A stretch of DNA of 52,500 bases from Prorocentrum cordatum (GCA_963575745.1 CAUYUJ010017663.1:15001-67500); one strand, 5' to 3'. Counted from the first letter of the stretch, positions 1 through 10,700 are shown. The notes: generated from the letters alone by a model not told the origin. Numbers and translations: made by a program.

Positions 1-1
1 G

Positions 2-205
2 GGCAAGGCCCTCGCGCCGCTGCAGGCGCGCCGCCACCTGTGGCAGGAGTGGTGGGCGGGGCCTGGCCTGACGGCCACAGTGCGCAAGGTCAAGGCGCAC
101 AAGGCGCTCGCCGCGGCGTCCAGCTGGGGGGAGGAGCCCATGATCAAGGGCAACAGGGCAGCCGACCTGTGGGCCAAGAGGGGCGCCGCCCTGTGGCCGA
201 TCGAC
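2..205 (+). pseudogene. RNase H domain, C-terminal part (LINE pol fragment)
   Basis: Frame 2 reads from the left edge through VRKVKAHKAL (from about 80) and then GNRAADLWAKRGAALWP (about 146-196). The KAH...GN..AD.WA spacing is that of the last conserved block of RNase H, with the His and the Asp of the final active-site region present. RNase H removes the RNA strand from RNA-DNA hybrids during reverse transcription. The earlier catalytic residues lie outside the window. After about 200 this frame turns into Arg/Ser-rich noise, while frame 1 picks up a sensible protein, so a frameshift lies at roughly 196-206. A retrotransposon origin is more likely than a host RNase H1 because a second domain follows directly. 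Confidence 0.6.
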
Positions 206-1065
206 GAGAGCTGGTCTGGTTCCTCCAGGCGTGCGCCTGGCGTGCGGAGGAGCTCGGGCGCTGGATCGGCGAGCTGGCCGCCACCATGGTGGACCACGGG
301 AAGCTGGACTCCGACGGGGTGGTAGGCACGGCCGACCTCGTCTACGACATCCCGCAGGAGGCGCTGGACGCGGCGGAGCAGGCCGACGAGGAGGTGGCGG
401 CGGCGGCGCTCGAGGCCGAGCTCGTGCATGGCCAGGCTCCTGCTGCTGGTGCTGGGGCTGCTGCTGGCGCGGAGCTCGGCCAGCCACCCGACGCCGCCGC
501 CGAGGCCGCCGCCGTCGAGCTCGAGGACGCTGCGGTAGCCGCCCCCGAGCTGCAGGCAGCTGTGGCAGGAGCAGGCGTGGCGCGGGAGGTGCGAGGGCAC
601 TGCGTCGTCGTCTCTCGCCTGGAGAACGGTGACGGGGCCATGGCCTGGTGCCTGAAGTGTGGCTGCCGTTTCTGGAAGAGGTCCCCTCCTGCAGGGACTG
701 GCCTGCTGGGCAGCTGCAAGGGGCGACCTGCCCCCGGCGAGCGGGCGGCAGAGGCGAGGCGGCTCCTGATGCGGCTCCAGGAGCCGAAGAGCAAGGTGCG
801 GCTCCTCGCCCCGCAGGCGCCCACGGCCGAGGAGCAGGCGCGGCTCGCGGCGGTGCTCCGAGGAGGCGCTGGCGAGGCAGGCGGCGTTGGGGCCCCCGCT
901 GGGGCTGGGCGGCCGCCGCGCTGGGGGCTGCGGCCAGCCGTGGCGGATGCCTGGCAGGCGGCCGCGCTCCACGGCTTCGCTTCGCCCGCCGCCGCGGCGC
1001 GCTGGGCGCAGGCGCGCGTGGAGGCGGGCTGGGAGTCGCCCTTCGGCGACGGTGGCGCGGCGTGA
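203..1065 (+). pseudogene. LINE pol C-terminal Cys-rich domain, frameshifted from RNase H
   Basis: Frame 1 continues where the RNase H frame ends. It begins with a helical stretch (ELVWFLQACAWRAEELG), then an Ala/Glu-rich linker of about 90 residues (about 380-580), then a Cys/His cluster: GHCVVV near 598, WCLKCGC at 646-666 and SCKG near 713. The set resembles a small zinc-binding module; similar tails follow RNase H in LINE-like proteins. A Pro/Ala-rich end follows, to the TGA at 1063-1065. An in-frame GTG or ATG around 40 is not a real start, because the protein enters from outside the window. The single frameshift could also be an assembly error. Confidence 0.5.
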
Positions 1066-1140
1066 CCGCGCTTCGACGGCACCTGGTTTGGCCCGCGGGC
1101 AGGGCGCCAGGGGGCCGAACGGAAAAATTGCCAAAATGGC

Positions 1141-1209
1141 CTCCTCCTCCTCCTCCTCCTCCTCCTCCTCCTCCTCCTCCTCCTCCTCCTCCTCCTCCTC
1201 CTCCTCCTC
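1141..1209. repeat. (TCC)n microsatellite at the LINE 3' end
   Basis: About 23 near-perfect TCC units follow the retrotransposon tail immediately. LINEs often end in short tandem repeats, so this may be the tail of the element or a later expansion. The frame encodes only poly-Ser or poly-Pro. Confidence 0.9.
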
Positions 1210-1259
1210 ATATTCATCATCCACCCCTCCCTCGCGTGCGGCCGGCCGCCGTCGGCCGC

Positions 1260-1370
1260 TCACTTGCGCATGACGTAGGCCGTGCCGCTCTTGCCGACGG
1301 GGACGCCCGCCCAGGGGTAGTTCTTGGTCGCGACGCCCTGTTGATACTTCGGGCGCATGTGCCAGCCTCC
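1260..1370 (-). CDS. possible terminal exon, 36 codons, unknown protein
   Basis: On the minus strand, an AG acceptor-like site (GTACCAG just before 1370) is followed by an open phase-0 stretch: GGWHMRPKYQQGVATKNY, then PWAGVPVGKSGTAYVMRK and TGA at 1260-1262. The residue mix (Trp, Tyr, Gly, Lys, no low complexity) looks like real protein, unlike the surroundings. Upstream on the minus strand the frame becomes Pro/Ser-rich, as expected for an intron. I do not recognise the family and see no partner exon nearby. It could be a chance open stretch. Confidence 0.3.
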   Translation of the reverse strand, partial: GGWHMRPKYQQGVATKNYPWAGVPVGKSGTAYVMRK

Positions 1371-1379
1371 CTGGTACCT

Positions 1380-1915
1380 CCAGGCACAAAACGGGAGGAG
1401 AGGCGAGGAGGAGGGGCCAGGAAGAGGGGCCCTAGAATCCCACAAGCCCTCTGGGCGTAGGTGGCTTAAGAGGCTAAGTATTCCAAGACCCTGTTTTCCC
1501 TTCGGAACAGCATGTTCTCCTCCCCCAAATGCGGCGTGCTGGAGCGTCGGAGATGGCCCAAGATCGCTCCAAGAGGGCCGCAGATAGCAGAACATGACCT
1601 CCAGTATGGAATCCGATTTGGCTCAAGATAGCTCAATGCGGTTCGAGATGGCTTCACATCTGCGCGCAAGAAGCCCCAAGGCGGCCACAACATGGCTCGA
1701 AGTGGCCTCGGAGCCTCCCAAAATCGCCTCCGAGATGCGAGGGAGCGCGTTTCACGGGCGCTTGCCTTAGGAAAATTTGGCGGCGCGTTTGAACTGGGGG
1801 CGGGGGCCCCCACCGAGGGGGGTGGCACCCCCCCGAACATTCGGCACCGTCGAACGGAACCAAGGGGACTCCACCCTCACCCACCCTTCCCCGAACTCCT
1901 CCCCCCAAACCCTCC
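1380..1915. other. non-coding, degenerate short-repeat DNA
   Basis: No gene seen. From about 1540 to 1770 the sequence is built from drifting variants of a motif like GCTCCAAGATGG and CCCCAAG. The same style returns at 6040-6375, on the far side of the GTC tract, so the two stretches flank it. From 1790 to 1915 it is G/C-homopolymer-rich with small hairpins. Confidence 0.5.
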
Positions 1916-1916
1916 G

Positions 1917-4426
1917 CGGCGGCGGCGGCGCCGGCGGCGGCGGCGGCGGCTCGCATCGCCGACGGCGGCGACGCGTCGACGATGACCAGGACGAAAACGA
2001 CGACGGCAACGATATGTCGGAATATTGACGGGCCCGGACCTTTAATACAAATTTCATTCGCGTTGCGTCGCGTGCCTCCCTCGCTCTCCGTGGCCGTCGT
2101 CGTCGTCGTGGTCGTCGTCGTTGTCCGCGTCAACGTCATTGTCGTCATCGTCGTAGTCGTCGTCATGCTCGCATTCGTCGCGGTCGCCGTCGTGGTCGTT
2201 GTCGACGTCGTCACCCTCGCTGTCGTCGTTATCGCGGTCGTCGTCGCCGTAGTCGCCGTCGGTCACGTCGTCGTCATCGACGTCGTCGTCGTCCGTCGTC
2301 ATGCTCGCAGTCGTCGTGGTCGCCATCGCCGTCGTCGGCGCCGCCGTGGTCGTCGTCGCCGTCGTCGTCGCCGTCGTCGTCGTCGTCGTCACCACCGTCG
2401 TCGTCGACGCCGTCGAGGCGTCGCCGTCGTCGTCGTCGTCGTCGACGTCGTCGCCGTCATCGTCGCTGTCGTCGTCGTTGACGTCGTCGTCGTCGTCGTC
2501 GTCGTCATTTTCGCCGTCGTCGTCGTCGTCACTGTTTTCGTCGTCGTGCTCGTCGTCGTCGTCTTCGTCGTCATCGTCGCAATCGTCGTCGTCGTCACCG
2601 TGCTCGCCGTCGTCGTCACCGTCGTCGTCGCCATCATCGTCGACGTCGACGTCTACGTCGTGCTCGTCGTCATCGTGCTGGTCGTCGCCATCGTGGTCTC
2701 GGCCCGCGTCGTAGAACGTCGTCGTCGTCGTAGTCATGGTCGTCGTCGTCGTCGTCGCCATGGTATTCGTCGCCTTCGTCGTTGTCGTCGTCTTCGTCGA
2801 CGTCGTCGTCGTCGACGTCGCCGTCGTCGTCGCCGTCCTCGTCGCCATCGTCGTCGCCGTCGTCGTAGTCGACATCGTCGTCTTCGTGCTCGTCGTCGTT
2901 GTCGCCGTCGTCGTCGGCTTGGTCGTCGTCGTCGTCGCTGTCGTCACAGTCGTCCGACGTTGTCGTAGTTGTCGTATAGTCGTCGCAGTCGTCGTCGTCG
3001 TCACCCTCGTCGTCGTCGTCTTCGTCGTCATCGTCGCAATCGTCGTCGTCGTCACCGTGCTCGTCGTCGTCGTCACCGTCGTCGTCGCCATCATCGTCGA
3101 CGTCGACGTCTACGTCGTGCTCGTCGTCATCGTGCTGGTCGTCGCCATCGTGGTCTCGGCCCGCGTCGTAGAACGTCGTCGTCGTCGTAGTCATGGTCGT
3201 CGTCGTCGTCGCCATGGTATTCGTCGCCTTCGTCGTCGCCGTCGTCGTCGTAGCCGTGGTTGGTGTCGTCGTCCTCGTCGATGGCGTCGCCGTCGTCGTA
3301 GTCGACGTCGTTGTAGTCGCCGTCGTCGTCGTCCCCGACGTCGTCGCCATCGTCGTCGTCGTCGCCATCGCCGTCGTCGCCGGGGTCGTTGTTGCCGTCG
3401 CCGTAGACGTCGTCGTCGTCGTCGCCGTCAGCGTCGCTGACGTCGCCGTCGTCGTCGTCGTCGTCACCGTCGCCGTCGTCATCGACGTCGTCGTCTACGT
3501 CGTCGTCGTTGTCGCCGACGTCACCACCGTCGCCGTTGTCATCGCCGTCTTCGTCGTCGCCGTCCTTGTCCTTGTGCTCGACGTCATCGTCGTCGCCGTC
3601 GGTCGTCGTCATCGTTGTCGTCGCCGTCGGTCGTCGTCATCGTCATCGTCGCAGTCGTCGCCGTCGTTGCCCTCATCGTCGTCGTCGCCATGGTCGCTGT
3701 CGTCGTCGCCGTCGCCGTCGCCATCGTCGTCGCCGACGTCGGCGTTGTCTTTATCGTGGTCGTTGTCGCCGTGGTCGCCGTCGTCGTGGTCGTGCTCGCC
3801 GTCGTCGTTGTCGTCGCCGCACACGTCGCGGACGTCGCCGTCTTTATCGTCGTCGTCGCCGTCATCCTCGTCGGCGTCGTCGCCGTCGTTGTCGCCTTTG
3901 TCGTCTCCGTTGTCGTCGTTGCCGTCGTCGTCGTCGTCGTCGCTCTAGTCGTCATCGTGGTGGCCGTCGTCGTCGTCCTGGTGTTCGCCGTCGGCGGCGT
4001 CGCCGTGCTCGTCGTCGTCGTCGTGGTCGTCGTCGTCGTCGCCGTGGTCGCCGCCGCCGCCGTCGCCGTCGTCGCCGTCGCCATCGGCATCGTCGCCGCC
4101 GTCGACGTCAAAGCCGTCGCCGTCGTCGTCGCCTTCGTCGTCGTCGTCGTGGCCGTCGTCGTCATCGTGTCTGTCGTCGTCGGCGTTTTGCTCGCCGTCG
4201 TCGTCGTCGAAATCGGCAATGCCAGCGTCGTCGTCGCCGTCGTCGGCTTCGTCGCCGTCATCTTCGTCGTCGTCGTCGTCGCCGTCGTGGTCGTTGTCGT
4301 CGGAGCCGTCGTCGACGCTGTCGCCGTCGTCGCCGCCGTGGTCGTCGTCGTAGTCGCCGCCGTCGTCGTCGTCGCCGCCTTCGTCGTCGTTGTTGCCGTC
4401 GTCTTTGTCGTCGTCGTGCTCGTCAC

Positions 4427-4469
<43 letters not shown>

Positions 4470-4991
4470 ATGGCCGACGCCGGCGTCATCATCGTCGGCT
4501 TCGTCGTCGTCGCCACCGTCGACGTCGTCGTCGTCGTTGCTGTCGTCGCCGCCGTCGTCGTCGTGTTCGTCGTCGTCGTCGACGACGGCGGCGGCAGCGT
4601 CACCGTCGTCGTCGTCGTCGTCGTCATCGTCGGGTTCGTCGTCGTCGTCAAAGATGCCGTCGTCTTCTTTGTTTCGTGGTCGTCGTTGTCGGCGTCGTCG
4701 TCACCGTGCTGGTCGTCGTTGTCGTTACAGTCGTCTCGTCGTCAACGTCCCCGTCGTCTTCGTCGTGCTGGTCGCCGCCGTCGTCGCCGCCGTCGTCGTG
4801 CACGTCGTCGTCGCCGTCGTCGTCGTCAACGTCGTCGTCTTTGTCGGCGTCGCCTTCGTCGTCGTCGGCGTCTTCGTCATCGTCGAGATCGTCGTCGTCG
4901 TGGCCGTCGTCGCCGTCGTCCTGCTCGTCGTCGATGCCGTCGTCGTCGTCGTCGTAGCCGTCGTCGTCGCTGTCGTCGTCGTCGCCGCCGC

Positions 4992-5022
<31 letters not shown>

Positions 5023-5559
5023 GTCGTCGACGTCGTCGTCGTCGCCGTCGTGGCCGTCGTCGCCGTCGTCGCGGTCGCCGTCGTCGTCGTCGCCGTCGAG
5101 GCCGTCGTCGCAGTCGTCGTCGTCGTCGTGGCCACCGTCGCCGCCGACGTCGTCGTCGTCGCCGCCGCCGTCGTCGTGCTCGTCGCCCTCGTCGTCGTCG
5201 TCGTCGTCGTGGTCGCCGTCGTCGTCGTCGTCGTCGTTGTCGCCATCGTCGTCGTCGTCGCCTTCGTCGTCGTCGTCATCATCGTCGCCCTCGCCGTACT
5301 CGTCCTCAATGTCGTCGTCGTCGTCGCCATCGCCGTCGTCGTTGTCGGCGTCGCTGGGCTCGTCGTCGTCGTCGTCGCCGTCGTCGCCGTCGCCGTCGTC
5401 GTCGTCGCCGTGCACGTCGTCGGCGTCCTCGTCGTCCCTGCCGTCGCCGTCGTCGCGGTCGTCGTTGCCGTCGTTGTCATCACTGTCAGCACCGTCGACT
5501 TCGACGTGGTCGCCGTCATCGTCGTCTTCGGCGTCGTCTTCTTCATCACCTTGGTCGCA

Positions 5560-5591
<32 letters not shown>

Positions 5592-5770
5592 CGTCGTCTT
5601 CGTCATCGTTGTCGTCTTCGCCGTCGTCGTGCATGTCGTCGTCTTCGTCGCTGTCGTCGTCCCCGTCGTCGTCTCGGTCGTCGTCGTCATCGCTGTCGTC
5701 GCTGTCGTCGTCGTGGTCGTCGTCGTCGTCGCCTTCGTGCTCGTCGTCGTCGTCTTCCTCGCGGGCGGCG
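1917..5770. repeat. about 3.8-kb GTC/GAC-type triplet tract
   Basis: After a GGC-rich lead-in (1917-1975) and a short unique gap, almost every triplet from about 2080 to 5757 is a variant of GTC (GTC, GCC, ATC, CTC, TTC). One strand reads as poly-Val/Ser/Arg and the other as poly-Asp/Thr/Arg in different frames, which creates long meaningless ORFs. The block at about 2565-2785 recurs at about 3022-3240 (offset about 457), so the tract has also grown by segmental duplication. No stop-bounded frame shows protein-like composition. Confidence 0.95.
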
Positions 5771-6375
5771 GCGGCGCCGCCGCCAGCTGGCGCCGGCTCG
5801 GAGAAAGGGGGGTCGAACCCCCCTCCCCCCCTTGAATCGTCGTCCTCGTCGACGCTTCCCGCTGCAGCCCACAGCCGCCGCTGGCGCCGGCGCCAGCCCG
5901 AGATGGGCAAGGGGCGCTTGGAGGGGGGGACGGGGAAGGTTTCGTACCGTTTCCCCCCCGTTGAACCAGGAGGGGGGGGGCGGTTTCCGGACCGCCCCTT
6001 CTGAGATGCCAACAACTCTTAAAACCATTTTCTTATTCATGTTGACCTTCTCCCATTTTCGCTGCCGATGGGCTTCTGAGGCCTCAGATGGCTCCAAGAT
6101 CGTCTCAGAGAGCCCCAGTACGGGCATATTCAGGCTCCAAGGCGGCCCCAAGAGCCCTAAAGACCTCCCCAAGAGGGCACCAAGAAACGATATGCTTGCA
6201 TCCGGCTACCGCCTCCCTGTTCTTCTATCGACGTCCTCTGCGATGGCCCCAGCAGGATCCGAAAGGCCCCAAAAAGGGCCCTTAGAGAACCCCAAGAGCA
6301 CCTCCAGAGGCCCCCCAGAGGGCCCCGAGCGAGCTCCAAGATGACTCCAATGGGCTTCCAAGAAGTCGCAAGAGG
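5771..6375. other. non-coding GC-rich hairpins and degenerate repeats
   Basis: 5771-6000 holds short self-complementary GC blocks (for example CGGTTTCCGGACCG near 5980). 6040-6375 consists of irregular repeats of the GGCCCCAAGAG type. No gene seen. Confidence 0.5.
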
Positions 6376-6380
6376 TATCT

Positions 6381-6570
6381 ACGGCAGGTTCGTGTAGTGC
6401 CGACCCCAGCGTTGGTTCTTGACACCGCAGGGATCGTTCAACCTTGAACGATCGGCCGCTGCCGCAACGTCCGATCGTTCCACATCGACCGATTCTGGGT
6501 CGCCGGCGGCGTTCAACCTTGAACGTCCGCGCTGGGGTCGCCGCTGGTCGACACGACGCAAACCTACCGT
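6381..6570. repeat. dispersed repeat pair, copy 1
   Basis: About 190 bp that recurs, diverged, at 7127-7310. Shared blocks include GTTGGTTCTTGACACCGC, GGGATCGTTCA, TCGACTCTGGATC-like sequence and the end GACACGACGCAAACCTACCG. Copy 1 also has an internal hairpin, GTTCAACCTTGAAC, which occurs twice (about 6440 and 6510). Confidence 0.7.
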
Positions 6571-6747
6571 AAGTTCACAATTGCTGACCTCTCTGCTATG
6601 TCAAATACATGATTATCTGCGCCCCTCCACTCGACAACTCCCCTAGGCATCACTTCTGGGTGGGCTGGTAGCAATACGCGAAGCGCCAAAAGCATCTGCC
6701 GCGATTGTGCCAGTTTTTGAGCCACTGGAAGACTTCTAGAAGCATCC

Positions 6748-6921
6748 TGGATGGGATCCGAGTAGATAGGGTCGGAGGATCGTGCCGCATCGACGATGCA
6801 TCGGCGATGCGTCGGCGACGTCAGCGATGCAGCGGCGACGTCCGCGTGGGAAAGATCGGATCGAGGTGCATCGGCGACGCGGCGCGATCCTCTGACTCCA
6901 TCTGCTCGGACCCCATCTGGA
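6748..6921. mobile_element. family I hairpin element, copy 1
   Basis: The two ends are imperfect inverted repeats of about 40 bp: GGATGGGATCCGAGTAGATA at the left pairs with the complement of TCTGCTCGGACCCCATCTGG at the right. The interior is made of GATGCATCGGCGACG-like short repeats. A diverged half-copy lies at about 14930-15060. This fits a small non-autonomous TIR element. Confidence 0.6.
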
Positions 6922-6970
6922 AGGCCTAGAACTTCGGAGGCCTCCTGGGGCCTTCAGAGGCCACCGGGGG

Positions 6971-7038
6971 GGCATCCCGCGACTTCAGACACCTTCTCCT
7001 TTTTGGCATCCCGCGACTTCAGACACCTTCTCCTTTTT
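6971..7038. repeat. perfect 34-bp tandem duplication
   Basis: The 34-bp unit starting GGCATCCCGCGACTTCAGAC occurs twice back to back (6971-7004 and 7005-7038) with no difference, so the duplication is recent. Confidence 0.95.
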
Positions 7039-7126
7039 TAGCGAGCCAGGAAAGGTTCAAGGCAAAGTGTCCCGCCATCAGGGCCGCCTGGCCTAGGAGC
7101 AGGACGGTGGGAACATTTACGTGACA

Positions 7127-7310
7127 CCGCAAGTTCGTGCCGTACCGACCAGGCGTTGGTTCCTGACGCCGCGGGGATCGTTCATCCTGTTTCCGAAACT
7201 GCAGGTCGGTCAACATGGATCGACTCTGGATCAACAGCGGCGTCCAACGTTCAACGCTGGCGGCGAAGTCGCCGCCGGTCGACGCGACGCGAACCTGCCG
7301 TACCGCTGTT
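7127..7310. repeat. dispersed repeat pair, copy 2
   Basis: Diverged second copy of 6381-6570, in the same orientation. The Val/Arg-rich frames across it are not conserved between the copies, so it is not obviously coding. Confidence 0.7.
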
Positions 7311-7337
7311 CCCAGCCCCCCAACGTCAGGATTTTGT

Positions 7338-7480
7338 TCATGACGTCGACCCCCCGAGGTCTCGACCCCTTCCCCGGGACTGGCTTTTCATCCTGCCCCG
7401 TCTTTTCACAGCCCCGTGGCCCCGTGAGGGCCCCAGCAGGCCGCATGTAGGGAAAAACAAACCTCCCGTCGTGGTATTTG
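7338..7480 (+). repeat. family B dispersed repeat, copy 1
   Basis: Starts with TGACGTCGACCC, followed by GAGGTCTCGACCCCTTCCCC, and ends near CCTCCCGTCGTGG. Related copies lie at 26117-26275 (+), 31545-31660 (-) and 51401-51560 (+). Two copies carry a short hairpin near the right end (GTCGTG...CACGAC); in this copy it is degraded. No coding capacity is conserved. Confidence 0.75.
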
Positions 7481-7619
7481 CAGAACTCAAGGGGGTCTGG
7501 GGAGGATCGGGTGTTTTAAGGCGCGCTTGCAAGAGTTTGGCCTTCGGCCCCCCCTCGCCGTCACGGCCAAGGCACCTGCTCAAAAGGGCGGCCTGAGCGA
7601 GTCCCAAAGAAAAAATCTG

Positions 7620-7970
7620 GCAGGAGGGGGAGGGACATGTGGAGGGAGGTGGAGGAGGAGGAGGAATTGTGGGAGGAGAGGAGGAGGAGGAGGAGGAGGA
7701 GGAGGAGGGGGAGGAGGAGGTGGGGATGCGGAGTGATGTGGAGGAGTGGGGGAGGAGGAGGACGAGGAGGAGGAGGAGGAGGATGAGAAGGAAGAGGAGG
7801 GGAGGACGAGAAGACAGAAAGAAAGGGATGAGTAGTGACAGGGGAAGGGGGAAGGGGGAAGGAGGAGGAGGGGGAGGGGGAGGACGAGTAGGAGGGGGAA
7901 GGGGGAGGAAGAGACGAAGGAGGACGAGGAGGAGGAAGAGGACGAGGAGGGAGAGGGAGGGAAGAGATGC
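7620..7970. repeat. GGA-rich purine tract
   Basis: About 350 bp of imperfect GGA/GAG triplets, with a purine/pyrimidine strand bias typical of DNA able to form triplex structures. The Glu/Gly/Arg frames are artefacts. Confidence 0.9.
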
Positions 7971-8189
7971 TCATTACGATGCTTGTTCATCCAAGTCCGC
8001 GCGCGGAAAAAGAAGACGGGGGTGGGGGAGGGGGACAATTTTGAGGCCGGCGGAGGGTTGCCACAGCGGCGCCCGAGGCATGTCTTTCCGCAACATCTTC
8101 TTCATGCCCGGATCCTTGCGGTGTCGCCAGCCCTCCTGAACGGGGTCGACAAGAACGAGGGGGGGATAACAACAATGGGGGAACCCATA

Positions 8190-8325
8190 GGTATCGATTC
8201 CGCTAAATCCCACGACCTCTCCTGGGGTGCGTTCTGCCCAGACTTCCGGGGCGAATCGAGCGGTGGCGACGAGGGCCTCCCAGGAGGCCCCGACAAAAGA
8301 AAAACGAAGGAAGGGTAGCTGGGAA
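8190..8325 (+). repeat. family J dispersed repeat, copy 1
   Basis: Shares an ordered set of blocks (CCGCTAAATCC, GACCTCTCC, GGCGAATC..GCGGTGGCGACG, AAAAACG) with 21436-21560 and more weakly with 23310-23400. All are in the same orientation. Confidence 0.6.
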
Positions 8326-8404
8326 ACGCAGGAAGGGTAGCTGTGAGGGTCGGGGAGAACGAGAGGGAGGAGCGAATCGGCTTCGGACGTCTTCGTCAGA
8401 TCTC

Positions 8405-8710
8405 AGAGATGATCCTCCTCCTCCTCCTTCTCCTCCTCCTGCTCCTCCTCCTCCTCCCCACCATCGATGCTTGAGAGCTCGAGCAAGCGGTTGTCAGAGT
8501 CAGCTCGGATGATCCCTTGTCGCCGCGAGTCAGTCGGCAGTTCCACCACTGGAAATGAACCGTTGTAGGGGCCTATGAAGAAGGAGCTTGGAGGGAGGGT
8601 TCATTCCAACATCGTTGGTGACCCTTGGGTTTACACTGGTCCTACTCCTCCTCCTCCTCCTCCTCCTCCTCCTCCTCCTCCTCCTCCTCCTCCTCCTCCT
8701 CCTCCCTCTG
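8405..8710. repeat. CTC/TCC tracts
   Basis: Two runs, 8411-8457 (imperfect) and 8644-8705 (near-perfect CTC), separated by about 180 bp of unremarkable sequence. The hydrophobic poly-Leu frame here is an artefact. Confidence 0.85.
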
Positions 8711-8811
8711 TCCTCGTCTCTGGTAGAAGCGGTTAACCTCGGCGACGTATCCCTAATATATACATATAGGAAGAGACGTGATCCCCGACGCTTTACTGTT
8801 GGAAATTTCCA

Positions 8812-9930
8812 ACCCTTTTCCTCCGGAGCCCGGGGGTCGCCCCCCCCCCTCCCTCCGAAAAAAAAACTCCTGCTGGACCCCCCCCCCTCCCCCGGCAGAA
8901 CCGCAAACCCCCCCCTCCCCTAACCCCTCCCCGCCCCCCCCTCCCCCTCGAAAACCGGGGGGGTCACTACCGGTTCGAGCCCCTCCCCCCCCCGCCCCTC
9001 CGGATCCAGAAAACCCGGAGGGGTCACTACCGTTTCGAACCGCCCCCCCCCCCCCCCCCCCCCCTACCCCCGCCAGCAAACGACTCCCGGTCCCCACCAC
9101 CGTCCGCATCACATCCCCCACTGGTGTTCCCAGCACCACTGTCCTCACCACCGCTGTCCCCACTGGTTCCACCACCGCCCTTACTGTCCCCACCAGTGGC
9201 CCCACCACTGTCGCACTGTCCCCGCTGTCCCCAGAACTGTTCCCACCACGGTTCCACTCTCCCCACTGTCTCCACGGCCCCAACCACTGCCCGACTACCC
9301 CCACTGTCCCCACTATCCCACTGACTCCTCCGCTGTCCCACTGAGCTGTCCCACTGTTCCCACCACTGTCCCCACTGTCCCCACCACTGTCCCCACTGTA
9401 CCTCTGTCCCATTGTCCCACCGCCGTCCTCGCCACCGCCTTCACCACTGTCCCCACCACCATTGTACCCTCCACTGCCCCACTGTTTCCACCTCGTTCCC
9501 ATTGTCCCCACACCACTGTCCCCACCACCACCGTCACCACCACTGTCCACTGTCCCCCCCTGTTCCCACCATTGTCCCCACCACACTGTCCCACTGTCCC
9601 ACTGTCCCCACCACTGTCCCGCTATCCCCTCACCACTGTCCCCACCAACACCGTCCCCACCACTGTCCGCACCCCCACTCGGTTTTCGAGGGGGGGGGGT
9701 GGTTCGAACCGGTAGTGACGCCCCCCGGTTTTCCGGATCCGGAGAGGGGGGGGGGGGGAGGGGTTCGAACCGGTAGTGGGGACCCCCCCCCCTTTCATGA
9801 TGAGCAGGGGTGGGGGGTGGGGGGGGAGAGGGTTCGAACCGTTAGTGACCCCCCCCGGGTTTTCTTTCCGTAGGGGGGGGGGGGGGGGGAGGGGTTCGAA
9901 CCGGTAGTGACCCCCCCCGGTTTTCCGCCA
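8812..9930. repeat. large interrupted inverted repeat with C/G homopolymers
   Basis: A unit containing GGTTTTCC..CCCC and GTCACTACCGGTTCGAACC is present two to three times at 8940-9045 and about four times in the opposite orientation at 9680-9925. Homopolymer runs reach about 20 C. The arms flank the CCACTGTCC minisatellite. Such a structure could fold into a long hairpin and is a likely assembly trouble spot. Confidence 0.7.
9100..9680. repeat. CCACTGTCC-type minisatellite
   Basis: About 580 bp of short units around CCACTGTCCCCA, with period drifting between about 9 and 18 bp. It forms the loop of the surrounding inverted repeat. No gene seen. Confidence 0.85.
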
Positions 9931-10062
9931 GCAGCGGTAGAACACGCTCTTTCACATATATAGATAGATCGCGTTCTGGGGGTGTCGTTCGGAGAGATCG
10001 CCCCCGACGAGGGCTTGGGGCACGAAGTGTGGCCCGAAGACCACTCGGGGAAGGGACCAAAC

Positions 10063-10700
10063 ATCCTCCTCCTCCTCCTCCTCCTCCTCCCTTCCTCCTC
10101 CTTCTCGTCCTCCTCCTCGTCCTCCTCCTCCTCCTCCCTCCTCCTCCTCCTCTTCCTCTTCCCCCCCTCCTCCGCATCCCCCTGCTCTTATCCTCCTCTT
10201 CCCCCTTCCTCCTTCCCTCCTCCTCTTCCCTCCTCCTCCTCCTCCTCCTCCTCCTCCTCCGCCTCCTCGCTTCCTCCTCCTCCGCCTCGTCTCCTCCTGC
10301 TCCTCCTCCTCCTCCTCCTCCCGTCCCCACCCCCTCCTCCTCCTCCGCATCCTGCCGCCTCTCCTTCCTCCTCTTTCCCCGTCCTCCTGCTCTTCCCCCT
10401 CCTCCTCCTCCACCTCCTCCTCCTCCTCCTCCTCCCCCCCCTCCTCCGCTTCCTCCTCCTCGCTCCTCCTCCTCCTCCAACTGCTCCTCCTCCTCCTCCT
10501 CCTCCTCTTCCCCCCTTCCTCCTCCCTCGCCCCTCCCCTTATACTCCTCTTCCTCCTCTCTCCTCCCTCCTCCTCCTCGTCCTCCTCCTGCTCTTCCTCT
10601 CTTCTCCTCCTCCTCCTCCTCCTCCTCCTCCTCCTCCTCCTCCTCCTCTTCCTCCTTCTCCTCCTTCTCCCCTCCTCCTGCTCCGCCTCCTCCTCTTCTG
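10063..10700. repeat. CTC/TCC pyrimidine tract
   Basis: About 640 bp of imperfect CTC triplets. Long Leu/Ser/Pro frames on this strand and Glu/Arg/Gly frames on the other are consequences of the repeat. Confidence 0.9.

Larger units (their letters stand above)
1..1140 (+). mobile_element. 3' end of a LINE-type (non-LTR) retrotransposon
   Basis: The left edge cuts into a retrotransposon polyprotein. It contains the end of an RNase H domain, then a Cys-rich C-terminal domain ending at a TGA near 1065, then a short untranslated tail to about 1140 and a (TCC) run. RNase H followed by a Cys/His-containing tail is a known arrangement for LINE-type pol proteins. Everything upstream (endonuclease, reverse transcriptase) lies outside the window. 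The open frame is interrupted near 200, so this copy is probably dead. LINE membership is an inference from the RNase H motif and layout; no reverse transcriptase is visible here. Confidence 0.6.

Noticed and set aside
1605-1640. Resemblance to the dinoflagellate spliced-leader 3' end (TTTGGCTCAAG) near 1617
   Set aside because: Only about 11-12 bases match and the surrounding DNA is a degenerate repeat with many GCTCAAG/GCTCCAAG phrases; no full leader was found.
2080-5835. Very long ORFs (up to about 900 codons) of Val, Arg, Ser, Asp or Thr
   Set aside because: They are translations of GTC-type triplets, open on both strands in several frames, with no protein-like composition.
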